Source: Clostridiales bacterium (GTDB taxonomy: Bacteria > Bacillota > Clostridia > Oscillospirales > CAG-272). From it: a DNA stretch of 15,169 nucleotides. Numbering within the stretch: the first letter of the stretch is position 1; each line of letters begins with the position of its first letter. Location: the NCBI GenBank assembly GCA_004554105.1, contig SFNW01000037.1, positions 1-15,169 of the forward strand, read 5' to 3'. The translations under genes were made by a program, and so were the position numbers. Shown here one piece after another: positions 1 through 6,608 of the stretch. The notes beneath the pieces were generated by a model. It saw only the letters and a program-made list of their open reading frames with translations. It was not told the origin of the DNA and searched no databases.

Positions 1-10
1 GGCTGATAAG

Positions 11-169
11 CCTTCCCCCCGGGGAAGGTGGCGCCGTAGGCGACGAATGAGGGGTAGGACGCGGACGCGTCCGTCAGTGCAGTTTGATTTTGGCTGCAAC
101 GACGCCGTTTTCCAAACGGCTACCCCTCATCAGTCAACTTCGTTGACAGCTTCCCCCAAGGGGGAAGCC
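11..169. repeat. Multi-hairpin interspersed repeat, short form (copy A)
   Basis: The ends are hairpins: CCTTCCCC at 11-18 with GGGGAAGG at 21-28, and GCTTCCCCC at 149-157 with GGGGGAAGC at 160-168. Inside them ATGAGGGGTAG (47-57) pairs perfectly with CTACCCCTCAT (120-130). Further hairpins are CGCC-GTA-GGCG at 32-42, GGACGCG/CGCGTCC at 57-72, GCCGTTT/AAACGGC at 104-120 and GTCAAC/GTTGAC at 133-147. The layout resembles a cloverleaf: two terminal hairpins, a long closing stem and inner hairpins. The same plan recurs at 4425-4676 and 11509-11752. I see no open frame of its own, so if mobile it would depend on an enzyme encoded elsewhere. It ends about 26 bases before the next start codon, so it may carry or block that gene's promoter. 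I see no convincing promoter in it. Confidence 0.85.
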
Positions 170-195
170 TTAATTTTGTGATAGGGTGTAATTCT

Positions 196-546
196 ATGAA
201 AACCCGAAGAGAAGTCATTGCCGCCTGCATGGCGTTTGAAAATGTCTACGAGGACTATCCGTTCGACGAAAACTGGACGGTCATGCGGCACAGTGTCGGT
301 AATAAGGCGTTTGCCTTGATTTACGAGCGCGAGGGAAAGATTTGGGTCAACGTCAAGCAGACGCCCGAGGATTGCTTCATTCTGCGCGAGCTTTATCCGT
401 CGGTTTTGCCCGCGTATCACATGAACAAGCGGCATTGGGTCAGCATCGTCCTCGACGGCAGCATGAAAAAGCGCGAGATTGTTCCGCTTCTCAAAAACAG
501 CTATGACCTGACCGCCCCGCGGCTTCGCCGCGCAAAAAATCCGTAA
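196..546 (+). CDS. MmcQ/YjbR family protein (CyaY-like fold)
   Basis: A 116-residue protein whose whole length fits the MmcQ/YjbR family. Family-like features are a W-V-R segment after YPFDENW, the strand KIWVNVKQ, LRELYPSVLPAYHMNKRHW in the middle, and a C-terminal helix ending in a KNSYDL-like segment. Known members have a double-wing, CyaY-like fold and are suggested to bind DNA, but their cellular role is unsettled. I chose ATG 196 because AGGGTG at about 183-188 lies 7-8 bases upstream. A GTG at 178 would add six residues but has no ribosome site and abuts the repeat. The gene ends a few bases before the pheS promoter and looks monocistronic. No promoter of its own is evident; a promoter inside the upstream repeat or beyond the window edge is possible. 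Confidence 0.88.
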   Translation: MKTRREVIAACMAFENVYEDYPFDENWTVMRHSVGNKAFALIYEREGKIWVNVKQTPEDCFILRELYPSVLPAYHMNKRHWVSIVLDGSMKKREIVPLLKNSYDLTAPRLRRAKNP

Positions 547-552
547 AAGCCC

Positions 553-581
553 TTGCTTTTCGGAAAAGACTGTGTTACAAT
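553..581 (+). promoter_or_regulatory. Sigma-A promoter of the T-box/pheST unit
   Basis: TTGCTT at 553-558 and TACAAT at 576-581 are separated by 17 bases, and a TG one base upstream of the -10 (573-574) makes it an extended -10 promoter. Transcription would start near 588, just ahead of the T-box stem I. The -35 is weak, but the position and spacing fit well. Confidence 0.7.
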
Positions 582-587
582 CGAGAT

Positions 588-836
588 GTTAAAGGCATAG
601 ATGAAGTTTGCCTTTTCCGAAAAAACGCACGCAGAGAGAGCCGCCGCGGCTGAAAGCGGCTTTGCGTTTGGAAAAGTGCGTTTCGCTTCGGAGCCTGCGG
701 GGTGAATCTTCGGTAGCCTCGCACGGGCGCTCCCGTTACAGAGCGGTAAAGTGTCGGCTTTACGAAAAGTCGGAATGCGGGTGGTACCGCGGACGTTTGC
801 GTCCGTCCCGGAGGTTTTCTCCGAGACGGTTTTTTA
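588..836 (+). ncRNA. T-box leader, probably tRNA-Phe specific
   Basis: The leader contains the diagnostic T-box core (AATGC then GGGTGGTACCGCGG, 774-792), whose TGGT-type bulge pairs with the NCCA end of uncharged tRNA. It is followed by an intrinsic terminator (803-835). Stem I can be built from CCGAA (617-621) with TTCGG (687-691) and CGCAC (626-630) with GTGCG (676-680). The internal loop between them contains TTC at 682-684, a plausible phenylalanine specifier. A GAGAGAG run at 634-640 and a GCTGAAAG-type loop near 649-656 look like other stem I elements. When tRNA-Phe is uncharged the antiterminator should form and pheST be transcribed. The T-box identity is strong; the exact specifier is my reading of the fold and of the downstream genes. 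Confidence 0.92.
803..835 (+). terminator. Intrinsic terminator of the T-box leader
   Basis: An 11-base stem, CCGTCCCGGAG at 803-813 with CTCCGAGACGG at 819-829, has one C-A mismatch and a GTTTT loop, and is followed by six T (830-835). Its left side lies just past the TGGTACCGCGG core, as expected for the mutually exclusive antiterminator and terminator of a T-box. Confidence 0.88.
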
Positions 837-881
837 TTTGCAAAATCAAAGTTATTATATAAAAAAGGAGGCGTTTCCGTT

Positions 882-1898
882 TTGAAAGAAATGCTGGAAA
901 AAATCAAAGCCGAGGCGGCGGCAAAGCTGAGTGAGGCAAATGCCGACCTCGAAGCACTGCGCGTGCAGTACCTCGGCAAGAAAGGCGAGCTGACAAGCGT
1001 GCTTCGCGGCATGGGACAGCTCAGCGCCGAGGAGCGACCGAAAATCGGTCAGATGGCAAACGAGGTGCGCGCGTACATCGAGCAGCTCATCGAGGAGAAG
1101 TCCGCCGCAAACCGCGCGGCGGCGCTCGAAAAGCAGCTCGCGGCGGAGACCGTGGACGTCACGCTGCCCACCGAGCCTGCCACGGTCGGCAGCCGTCACC
1201 CGCTCTCGCTTGTACAGACCGAGCTTGAGGACATCTTCATCGGTCTCGGCTTTGAGATTGTCGAGGGACCCGAGGTTGAGTACGACTACTACAACTTCCA
1301 GGCGCTCAACATTCCCGAAAACCACCCTGCAAGAGACACGCAGGACACCTTCTACATCACCGACAACATTCTTCTGCGTTCGCAGACCTCGCCGGTGCAG
1401 GTGCGCACGATGGAGAAGAAGAAGCCGCCGATTCGCATCATTTCGCCCGGGCGCGTTTACCGCTCGGACGCGGTCGACGCAACGCACTCGCCGCTCTTCC
1501 ACCAGCTTGAGGGTCTGGTCGTCGACAAGGGCATCACGATGGGCGACCTCAAGGGAACGCTGGAGCTGTTCGCCAAAAAGATGTTCGGCGAGGACACGCG
1601 CATTCGCTTCCGTCCGCACCATTTCCCGTTCACCGAGCCGTCCGCCGAGGTCGACGTTTCCTGCTTCGTCTGCGGCGGTAAGGGCTGCAGTCTGTGCAAG
1701 GGCGAGGGCTGGATTGAGATTCTCGGCGCGGGCATGGTTCACCCCAACGTCCTGCGCGGCTGTGGCATCGACCCCGATGTCTACAGCGGCTTTGCCTTCG
1801 GTCTCGGCATCGAGCGCATCGTCATGCGCAAGTACAACATCGACGATATGCGCCTGCTCTACGAGAACGACGTCCGCTTCTTGAAGCAGTTTGACTGA
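882..1898 (+). CDS. pheS: Phenylalanine--tRNA ligase alpha subunit
   Basis: A 338-residue catalytic subunit of the heterotetrameric class II synthetase that charges tRNA-Phe in the cytoplasm; the length is normal for the family. An N-terminal coiled-coil tRNA-binding region (about 1-90) is followed by the class II core. The core shows ENHPARDTQDTFY (146-158), motif 2 around RIISPGRVYRSDAVDATHSP (185-204) and motif 3 FAFGLGIERI (304-313). Cys261, 264, 269 and 272 form a CxxC-x4-CxxC insert, common in Gram-positive PheS and possibly zinc-binding. The start is TTG 882: AGGAGG at 866-871 lies 10 bases upstream, while the ATG at 891 would be 19 away. pheT follows after 17 bases. Expression should be set by the upstream T-box. 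Confidence 0.97.
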   Translation: MKEMLEKIKAEAAAKLSEANADLEALRVQYLGKKGELTSVLRGMGQLSAEERPKIGQMANEVRAYIEQLIEEKSAANRAAALEKQLAAETVDVTLPTEPATVGSRHPLSLVQTELEDIFIGLGFEIVEGPEVEYDYYNFQALNIPENHPARDTQDTFYITDNILLRSQTSPVQVRTMEKKKPPIRIISPGRVYRSDAVDATHSPLFHQLEGLVVDKGITMGDLKGTLELFAKKMFGEDTRIRFRPHHFPFTEPSAEVDVSCFVCGGKGCSLCKGEGWIEILGAGMVHPNVLRGCGIDPDVYSGFAFGLGIERIVMRKYNIDDMRLLYENDVRFLKQFD

Positions 1899-1915
1899 GA
1901 GGGAGGGAACACAAG

Positions 1916-4303
1916 ATGAATCTTTCAAGAAACTGGCTGACCGACTTCGTCGACGTCAGCGATATTTCGGATAAAGCCTTCTGCGACCGCATGACCGACA
2001 CCGGCTCGAAGGTCGAGGGCTACACCGTGCTCGGCGCCGACATCGAAAACGTCGTCGTCGGACGGATTCTGACCATTAAAAAGCACGAAAACTCCGACCA
2101 TCTGCAAATCTGCTCGGTCGACGTCGGCGCGGGCGAGCCTGTGCAGATTGTGACCGGCGCGCAGAATATTTTCGAGGGCGCGGTCATTCCGGTCGCCAAG
2201 GCAAATTCGACCCTGCCCGGCGGCGTACACATCAAGCCCGGCAAGCTCCGCGGCGTGGAGTCGAACGGTATGCTCTGCTCCATCGGCGAGCTGGGGCTGA
2301 CCACGCACGATATGCCCGAGGCGGTCGAGGACGGTATCTGCATTCTCGGCGAGTCCTTCGCCGACAAAATCGGCAAAGACATTCGCGAGGCACTGCTGCT
2401 CTCCGACACGGTCGTCGAGTTTGAAATCACGCCCAACCGCCCCGACTGCCTGTCGGTCATCGGACTTGCCCGCGAGGCGTCCGCGTCCTTCGGCAGAGAG
2501 GCGCACATTCCGACCCCGACGGTCAGAGAAGCGGGCGACGACGTCAACAACTATATCAAGGTGAAAATCGACGCGCCCGACCTCTGCCCGCGCTACAGCG
2601 CCCGCGTCGTCAAGAATGTCAAAATCGAGCCTTCGCCGCTTTGGCTGCGTATGCGCCTGCGCGCGGCGGGCGTCCGTCCGATCAACAACATCGTCGACAT
2701 CACCAACTATGTCATGCTTGAATACGGGCAGCCGATGCACGCCTTTGACTATGCCTGCATCGACGGCAGCGCGATTACCGTGCGCAAGGCAAAGGCGGGC
2801 GAGAACTTCAAGTCGCTCGACGACAAGGACCATGTCCTCGACGAAAATATGCTCGTCATTTCCGACGACAATAAGGCGGTCGCGCTTGCCGGCGTCATGG
2901 GCGGCGCAAACTCCGAAATCACCGATTCCACAAAGCTTGTCGTGTTCGAGTCCGCCTGCTTCAACGGGCCTTCGATTCGCATCACCTCGCGCAAGCTCGG
3001 TATGCGCACCGAGTCGTCCGGCAGATTTGAAAAGGGACTTGACCGCGAGAACACCATGGCTGCGCTCGAACGCGCCTGCGAGCTTGTCAACCTGCTCGGC
3101 GCGGGCGAGGTCGTCAGCGGCGTTGTCGACGTCTACCCCGGCAAGAAGGAGCGCACCGTCGTGCGCCTCGAGCCCGAGCGCATCAACCGCTTCCTCGGCA
3201 TCGACGTGTCCGCCGATTATATGCGCGGCGTGCTGAAGAGCCTGTTCTTCACGGTCGAGGGCGACAAAATCACCGTCCCGTCCTTCCGCGAGGACGTCGA
3301 GTGCATGAACGACATCGCCGAGGAGGTCGTCCGCATCTACGGCTACAACAAGATTGAGTCGACCGGCATTTCGGGCAACATGACGCAGGGGCAGAGAAGC
3401 CCGCAGCAGAGCTTTGAATGCGGTCTGCACCGCCTGCTCTGCGGTTTGGGGCTTGACGAAATCAATACCTTCTCGTTCATCTCCCCGAAGTATTACGATA
3501 AAATCGCTCTGCCTGCCGACAGCGAAAAGCGGAAGTCTATCGTCATTCGCAACCCGCTCGGCGAGGACACCAGCGTCATGCGCACCACGGCACTGCCCTC
3601 GATTTTGGAGGTGCTCGCCCGCAACGCCAACTTCTCGAATGAGAAGGTCGGCGTCTATGAGCTGGCAACGACCTACACGCCCACGGGCGACACGACGCTG
3701 CCCGACGAGCGCAAGGTGCTGACTGTCGGCTTCTACGGCAGGGGCGACTTCTTCACGATGAAGCAGATTTGCGAGACGGTCGCGCGGTATGCGCGGATTC
3801 GCACCGACTATGTCCGTCAGAGCGAGAATCCGTCCTATCACCCCGGCAGATGCGCCGAGCTGTACACGCATGACGGCGTCCGCCTCGGCATTCTCGGACA
3901 GATTCACCCCGCCGTCGCGGCAAACTACGGCATGACGACGCCGGTTTACGTTGCCGAAATCGATCTGCCCACGCTGTTTGCAAACCGCGGCGCAGAGCCG
4001 CAGTATAAGCCGCTGCCGAAGTTCCCCGCGACGACGCGCGATTTCTCGTTCGTCTGCGCCGAGGCGCTTGAGGTCGGCGCGATTGAAAAGGTCATGTACC
4101 GCAGCGGCGTCAAGCTGCTCGAGGACGTCAAGTTGATTGACATTTACCGCGGCGTCCAGGTCGGCGAGGGCAAGAAGAGCGTTACCTTCCGCATTGTTCT
4201 GCGCAGCGCAGACCACACGCTGACCGTCGAGGAAGCGGACAAGGCGGCGAAGAAGATTCTCGCCGGCATGGAGCGCGAACTCGGCATTACGATTCGCCAG
4301 TGA
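1916..4303 (+). CDS. pheT: Phenylalanine--tRNA ligase beta subunit
   Basis: The 795-residue non-catalytic partner of PheS, a typical full-length beta chain. An EMAP-type tRNA-binding domain lies at about 40-150 (ENVVVGRIL through LRGVESNGMLCSIGELGL). EITPNRPDCLSVIGLARE introduces the B3/B4 editing region, which holds the family segment ESSGRFEKGLD. A B5 domain begins near LEPERINRFLG, a degenerate synthetase-like core follows, and the C-terminus is an FDX-ACB anticodon-binding domain (about 700-795, starting KPLPKFPATTRDFSF). The beta chain hydrolyses Tyr-tRNA-Phe and helps bind tRNA. GAGGGAGGG lies just upstream of ATG 1916. The gene shares the T-box transcript with pheS and ends at a TGA followed by a short hairpin repeat and a strong terminator. 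Nothing looks truncated. Confidence 0.97.
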   Translation: MNLSRNWLTDFVDVSDISDKAFCDRMTDTGSKVEGYTVLGADIENVVVGRILTIKKHENSDHLQICSVDVGAGEPVQIVTGAQNIFEGAVIPVAKANSTLPGGVHIKPGKLRGVESNGMLCSIGELGLTTHDMPEAVEDGICILGESFADKIGKDIREALLLSDTVVEFEITPNRPDCLSVIGLAREASASFGREAHIPTPTVREAGDDVNNYIKVKIDAPDLCPRYSARVVKNVKIEPSPLWLRMRLRAAGVRPINNIVDITNYVMLEYGQPMHAFDYACIDGSAITVRKAKAGENFKSLDDKDHVLDENMLVISDDNKAVALAGVMGGANSEITDSTKLVVFESACFNGPSIRITSRKLGMRTESSGRFEKGLDRENTMAALERACELVNLLGAGEVVSGVVDVYPGKKERTVVRLEPERINRFLGIDVSADYMRGVLKSLFFTVEGDKITVPSFREDVECMNDIAEEVVRIYGYNKIESTGISGNMTQGQRSPQQSFECGLHRLLCGLGLDEINTFSFISPKYYDKIALPADSEKRKSIVIRNPLGEDTSVMRTTALPSILEVLARNANFSNEKVGVYELATTYTPTGDTTLPDERKVLTVGFYGRGDFFTMKQICETVARYARIRTDYVRQSENPSYHPGRCAELYTHDGVRLGILGQIHPAVAANYGMTTPVYVAEIDLPTLFANRGAEPQYKPLPKFPATTRDFSFVCAEALEVGAIEKVMYRSGVKLLEDVKLIDIYRGVQVGEGKKSVTFRIVLRSADHTLTVEEADKAAKKILAGMERELGITIRQ

Positions 4304-4311
4304 TGAATTAA

Positions 4312-4340
4312 CCCGTAGGGGCGGATTCCATATCCGCCCG
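4312..4340. repeat. Short GGGCGGAT hairpin repeat, copy 1
   Basis: Begins nine bases after the pheT stop. GGGCGGAT (4319-4326) pairs perfectly with ATCCGCCC (4332-4339) around a TCCAT loop, preceded by CCCGTAG. The first 25 bases recur exactly at 15045-15069, so this is an interspersed repeat and not a gene-specific hairpin. It has no T-run of its own. Confidence 0.8.
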
Positions 4341-4343
4341 CAA

Positions 4344-4373
4344 AAAGAAAACCGCCTTCGGGCGGTTTTCTTT
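4344..4373 (+). terminator. Intrinsic terminator after pheT
   Basis: A perfect 13-base inverted repeat, AAAGAAAACCGCC (4344-4356) and GGCGGTTTTCTTT (4361-4373), with a stable TTCG tetraloop. The A-rich and T-rich flanks mean it could work in both directions. It closes the pheST unit. Confidence 0.9.
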
Positions 4374-4424
4374 CGGTCTGTCGAAAAAGACGTTGAAAAA
4401 GTTTGAGGAAAACCGAACTTTTTG

Positions 4425-4676
4425 CCTTCCCCCTTGGGGGAGAACGCAAAGCGTTCTCCCCGAGTTTCACTTTACAGTTTGCAATTTTTTTGCCGTAGAG
4501 TGAAACTCTATCGCGCTTTTTAAGCGCGATGGCAGGTACCGCCGTAGGCGGGGAATGAGGGGTAGGACACGCAAGTGTCCGTATGCGTAGTCCAAAATGA
4601 TACCCTTGACGCCGTTCCGCGAATGGCTACCCCTCATCCGTCAACTTCGTTGCCACCTTCCCCCAAGGGGGAAGGC
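4425..4676. repeat. Multi-hairpin interspersed repeat, long form (copy B)
   Basis: Left end CCTTCCCCC at 4425-4433; right-end hairpin CCTTCCCCC (4656-4664)/GGGGGAAGG (4667-4675). ATGAGGGGTAG (4555-4565) pairs perfectly with CTACCCCTCAT (4627-4637), as in copy A. The long form carries extra hairpins in its left half: GGGGAGAACGC/GCGTTCTCCCC (4437-4461), GAGTTTCACT/AGTGAAACTC (4462-4508) and ATCGCGCTT/AAGCGCGAT (about 4509-4530). Bases 4541-4600 match 11619-11678 of copy C with one mismatch. The copy is flanked by CTTTTTG and CTTTTTTCG, and farther out by the inverted pair CTGTCGAAAAA (4378-4388) and TTTTTCGACAG (4678-4688). It has no coding capacity that I can support and fills much of the 516-base gap between pheT and pstS. 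Confidence 0.88.
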
Positions 4677-4682
4677 TTTTTT
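4656..4682 (+). terminator. Terminator formed by the right end of repeat copy B
   Basis: A perfect 9-base stem, CCTTCCCCC/GGGGGAAGG with an AA loop, followed by C and six T (4677-4682). As drawn it is a complete plus-strand intrinsic terminator made from the repeat's own end. Confidence 0.7.
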
Positions 4683-4697
4683 CGACAGCTTCAAATG

Positions 4698-4728
4698 AAC
4701 CGCCTTCGGGCGGTTTTCTTCTTTTTTT
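4698..4728 (+). terminator. Second GC-rich terminator upstream of pstS
   Basis: AACCGCC (4698-4704) and GGCGGTT (4709-4715) around TTCG, followed by TTCTTCTTTTTTT. It repeats 23 bases of the pheT terminator (4350-4372 equals 4698-4720). It lies directly ahead of the Pho box and should insulate pstS from upstream transcription. Confidence 0.8.
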
Positions 4729-4730
4729 CG

Positions 4731-4787
4731 ATTTTACACGGATTTTACAAACGCCGTCTTTTTCATTTTACATTCGGGGCGTATCCT
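4731..4787 (+). promoter_or_regulatory. Pho box and promoter of the pst operon
   Basis: The octamer ATTTTACA occurs three times on the same face: 4731-4738, 4742-4749 and 4765-4772 (starts 11 and 23 bases apart). This matches the TT(A/T)ACA-type direct repeats with 11-base period bound by PhoP/PhoB. TATCCT at 4782-4787, nine bases after the last repeat, can serve as the -10, with the Pho box standing in for a -35. The arrangement predicts activation by the phosphorylated response regulator under phosphate limitation. The regulator is inferred from the motif and from the downstream phoP/phoR genes. The exact -10 is less certain. Confidence 0.85.
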
Positions 4788-4819
4788 TAAAGCGTAACAA
4801 CGAAAAGGAGTATAAAACA

Positions 4820-5626
4820 ATGAAAAAGATTATCAGCATTGCACTTGCGGCGCTTCTTGCGCTGACTGTACTTGTCTCCTGCGGCAAGACCGAAGGCAGC
4901 AGCGTTTCGACCGACGGCTCGACCTCGATGGAAAAGGTCATCGGCGCACTCGGCGAAAAGTTTCAGGCAGATAACAAAGGCGTAACCTTCACCTACAACC
5001 CCACCGGCTCGGGCTCGGGCATTACGGCAGTTGCCGAGGGCAGATGCGACATCGGACTTTCAAGCCGTGCGCTGAAGGATTCCGAAAAGGCACAGGGACT
5101 GACCGAGACGATTCTCGCCCTTGACGGTATCGCCATCGTCGTCAACCCCGCGAATGCGGTTGAAGACCTCACGCTTGATGAAATCGCAAAGATTTGCACC
5201 GGTGAAATCACCAACTGGAAGGATGTCGGCGGCGCAGACGGCGAAATCGTCCTCATCGGCAGAGAAGCGGGCAGCGGCACGCGCGACGGCTTCGAGTCGA
5301 TTACGGGTACGAAGGACACCTGCAAATACCGCCAGGAGCTGACCAGCACGGGTGACGTCATCACCACGGTTGCGGGCAACGCAAACGCCATCGGCTATGC
5401 GTCTCTCGCCTCGGTCAAGGACAGCGTCAAGGCGCTGCGCGTCGGCGGCGTTACGCCGACCGAAGACACGGTCAAGGATGGCTCCTACGTCGTACAGCGC
5501 CCGTTCGTCCTCGTCACCAAGTCGGACAAGAAGCTTTCCGACACCGCGCAGAAATTCTTTGACTACGTCACCTCTTCCGCCGCAGCCGATGTCATCGCAA
5601 AGGCGGGCGCGGTTGCAATCCACTGA
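4820..5626 (+). CDS. pstS: Phosphate-binding lipoprotein PstS
   Basis: A 268-residue substrate-binding protein of the high-affinity phosphate ABC importer. It has a lipoprotein signal peptide with lipobox LVSC and Cys21 as the lipid-modified residue, so it should be tethered to the outer face of the membrane. The PBP-like domain carries the phosphate-contact loops STDGSTSM (30-37), PTGSGSG (61-67) and REAGSGTRDGFE (148-159), which are typical of PstS. The length suits the short Gram-positive type. AAAAGGAG (4803-4810) is nine bases upstream of ATG 4820. It is the first gene after the Pho box and is separated from pstC by a 96-base gap containing a hairpin. The other pst genes are much closer together, which fits the usual excess of the binding protein over the permease. 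Confidence 0.97.
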   Translation: MKKIISIALAALLALTVLVSCGKTEGSSVSTDGSTSMEKVIGALGEKFQADNKGVTFTYNPTGSGSGITAVAEGRCDIGLSSRALKDSEKAQGLTETILALDGIAIVVNPANAVEDLTLDEIAKICTGEITNWKDVGGADGEIVLIGREAGSGTRDGFESITGTKDTCKYRQELTSTGDVITTVAGNANAIGYASLASVKDSVKALRVGGVTPTEDTVKDGSYVVQRPFVLVTKSDKKLSDTAQKFFDYVTSSAAADVIAKAGAVAIH

Positions 5627-5655
5627 GACATTCCCAAAACTTCTTCATCGTTTTT

Positions 5656-5696
5656 CCCCCGAGGGCGGCGGACTTACCCGAAAAGGGGGTTCGCCG
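5656..5696 (+). other. Intercistronic hairpin between pstS and pstC
   Basis: CGGCGGAC (5666-5673) can pair with GTTCGCCG (5689-5696) with one G-U pair. CCCCC (5656-5660) and GGGGG (5685-5689) form an alternative stem. No proper T-run follows, so an mRNA-stabilising or attenuating structure is more likely than a full terminator. Such an element could raise pstS mRNA over the rest of the operon. Confidence 0.45.
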
Positions 5697-5722
5697 TTTC
5701 CCCATGAAACGGAGTATCAAAT

Positions 5723-6607
5723 ATGCGTGAAAGAAAACGAAACAAAAAGCGGCTCTTTGAGGATGCCGTCCACGGCGTCTTTCTTCTGCTCGGGCTGGTC
5801 ACGGTCGGCTGCGTGCTGTTGATTACGGTTTACCTCGTCATATCGGGCATTCCGGCGATTCGCGAAATCGGACTTGTCGACTTTCTGTTCGGCAAGGCGT
5901 GGGCGTCTACCGCCGCCGAGCCTGCCTACGGCATTCTCCCGTTCATTCTCACCAGCATTTACGGCACGGCGGGTGCGATTGTCCTCGGTGTCCCGATCGG
6001 TTTTCTGACCGCAGTCTGGCTTGCCAAGGTGGCAAAGCCCGCAGTGCGGTCGGTCATTGAGTCGGCGGTCAGTCTGCTTGCCGGTATTCCCTCGGTCGTC
6101 TACGGTCTCGTCGGTATGCTGATCCTCGTTCCGGGCATTCGTAAGCTGTTCAATGTCCCCGACGGCGCAAGCCTGCTCGCGGCGATTATCGTCCTCGCCA
6201 TTATGATTTTGCCCTCGATTGTCAAGGTCTCGCTGACCGCGCTCGAAGCCGTGCCGAAGGAGTATGAGGACGCTTCGCTCGCGCTCGGCGCGACGCCGAC
6301 CGAGACCTATTTCCGCGTGTCTGTTCCCGCCGCAAAGAGCGGCATCGCCGCGGCGGTGGTGCTCGGCGTCGGGCGGGCAATCGGCGAAGCGATGGCGGTC
6401 ATGATGGTTGCGGGCAATGTGCCGAATCTGCCGGATTCTCTCTTCCAGAGCGTCTGCTTTCTCACGACTGCGGTCGCAAAGGAAATGTCCTATTCGTCGG
6501 GATTGCAGCGGCAGGCGCTGTTCTCGATTGCGCTCGTGCTGTTCCTCTTCATCATGCTGATCAACGCGGCGCTCAACTTCTTTTTGAAGCGCGATAAGGA
6601 GAAATAA
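5723..6607 (+). CDS. pstC: Phosphate ABC transporter permease PstC
   Basis: A 294-residue inner-membrane permease with about six hydrophobic segments. The first is near residues 18-42 after a basic N-terminus; the last precedes the basic C-terminal tail FLKRDKEK. The BPD-type EAA loop is visible as EAVPKEYEDASLALGATPTE (about 174-193), which contacts the ATPase PstB. The segments SLLAGIPSVVYGLVGM and GRAIGEAMAVMMVAGN are characteristic of PstC. GGAG at 5711-5714 lies eight bases before ATG 5723. pstA begins one base after the stop codon. PstC pairs with PstA to form the channel for phosphate delivered by PstS. Confidence 0.96.
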   Translation: MRERKRNKKRLFEDAVHGVFLLLGLVTVGCVLLITVYLVISGIPAIREIGLVDFLFGKAWASTAAEPAYGILPFILTSIYGTAGAIVLGVPIGFLTAVWLAKVAKPAVRSVIESAVSLLAGIPSVVYGLVGMLILVPGIRKLFNVPDGASLLAAIIVLAIMILPSIVKVSLTALEAVPKEYEDASLALGATPTETYFRVSVPAAKSGIAAAVVLGVGRAIGEAMAVMMVAGNVPNLPDSLFQSVCFLTTAVAKEMSYSSGLQRQALFSIALVLFLFIMLINAALNFFLKRDKEK

Positions 6608-6608
6608 G

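Noticed and set aside
1..169. CRISPR array or tRNA-like gene in the palindromic repeat regions.
   Set aside because: The repeats are not regularly spaced with unique spacers. The cloverleaf-like pairing lacks an anticodon arm, a T-arm consensus and a CCA-type acceptor of tRNA size.
130..435. A 101-codon minus-strand open frame opposite the YjbR gene.
   Set aside because: The plus-strand product fits a known family along its full length, and the antisense frame ends inside repeat copy A without a ribosome site.
1925..4216. A 763-codon minus-strand open frame opposite pheT, and a 357-codon one opposite pheS (855-1928).
   Set aside because: Both mirror the codon pattern of the certain plus-strand genes in GC-rich DNA. 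Their translations are low-complexity in Val, Asp, Arg and Ala, match no family I know, and have no ribosome sites.
4575..4790. A 71-codon plus-strand open frame within the pheT-pstS gap.
   Set aside because: It runs through repeat copy B, two terminators and the Pho box, and has no ribosome site.
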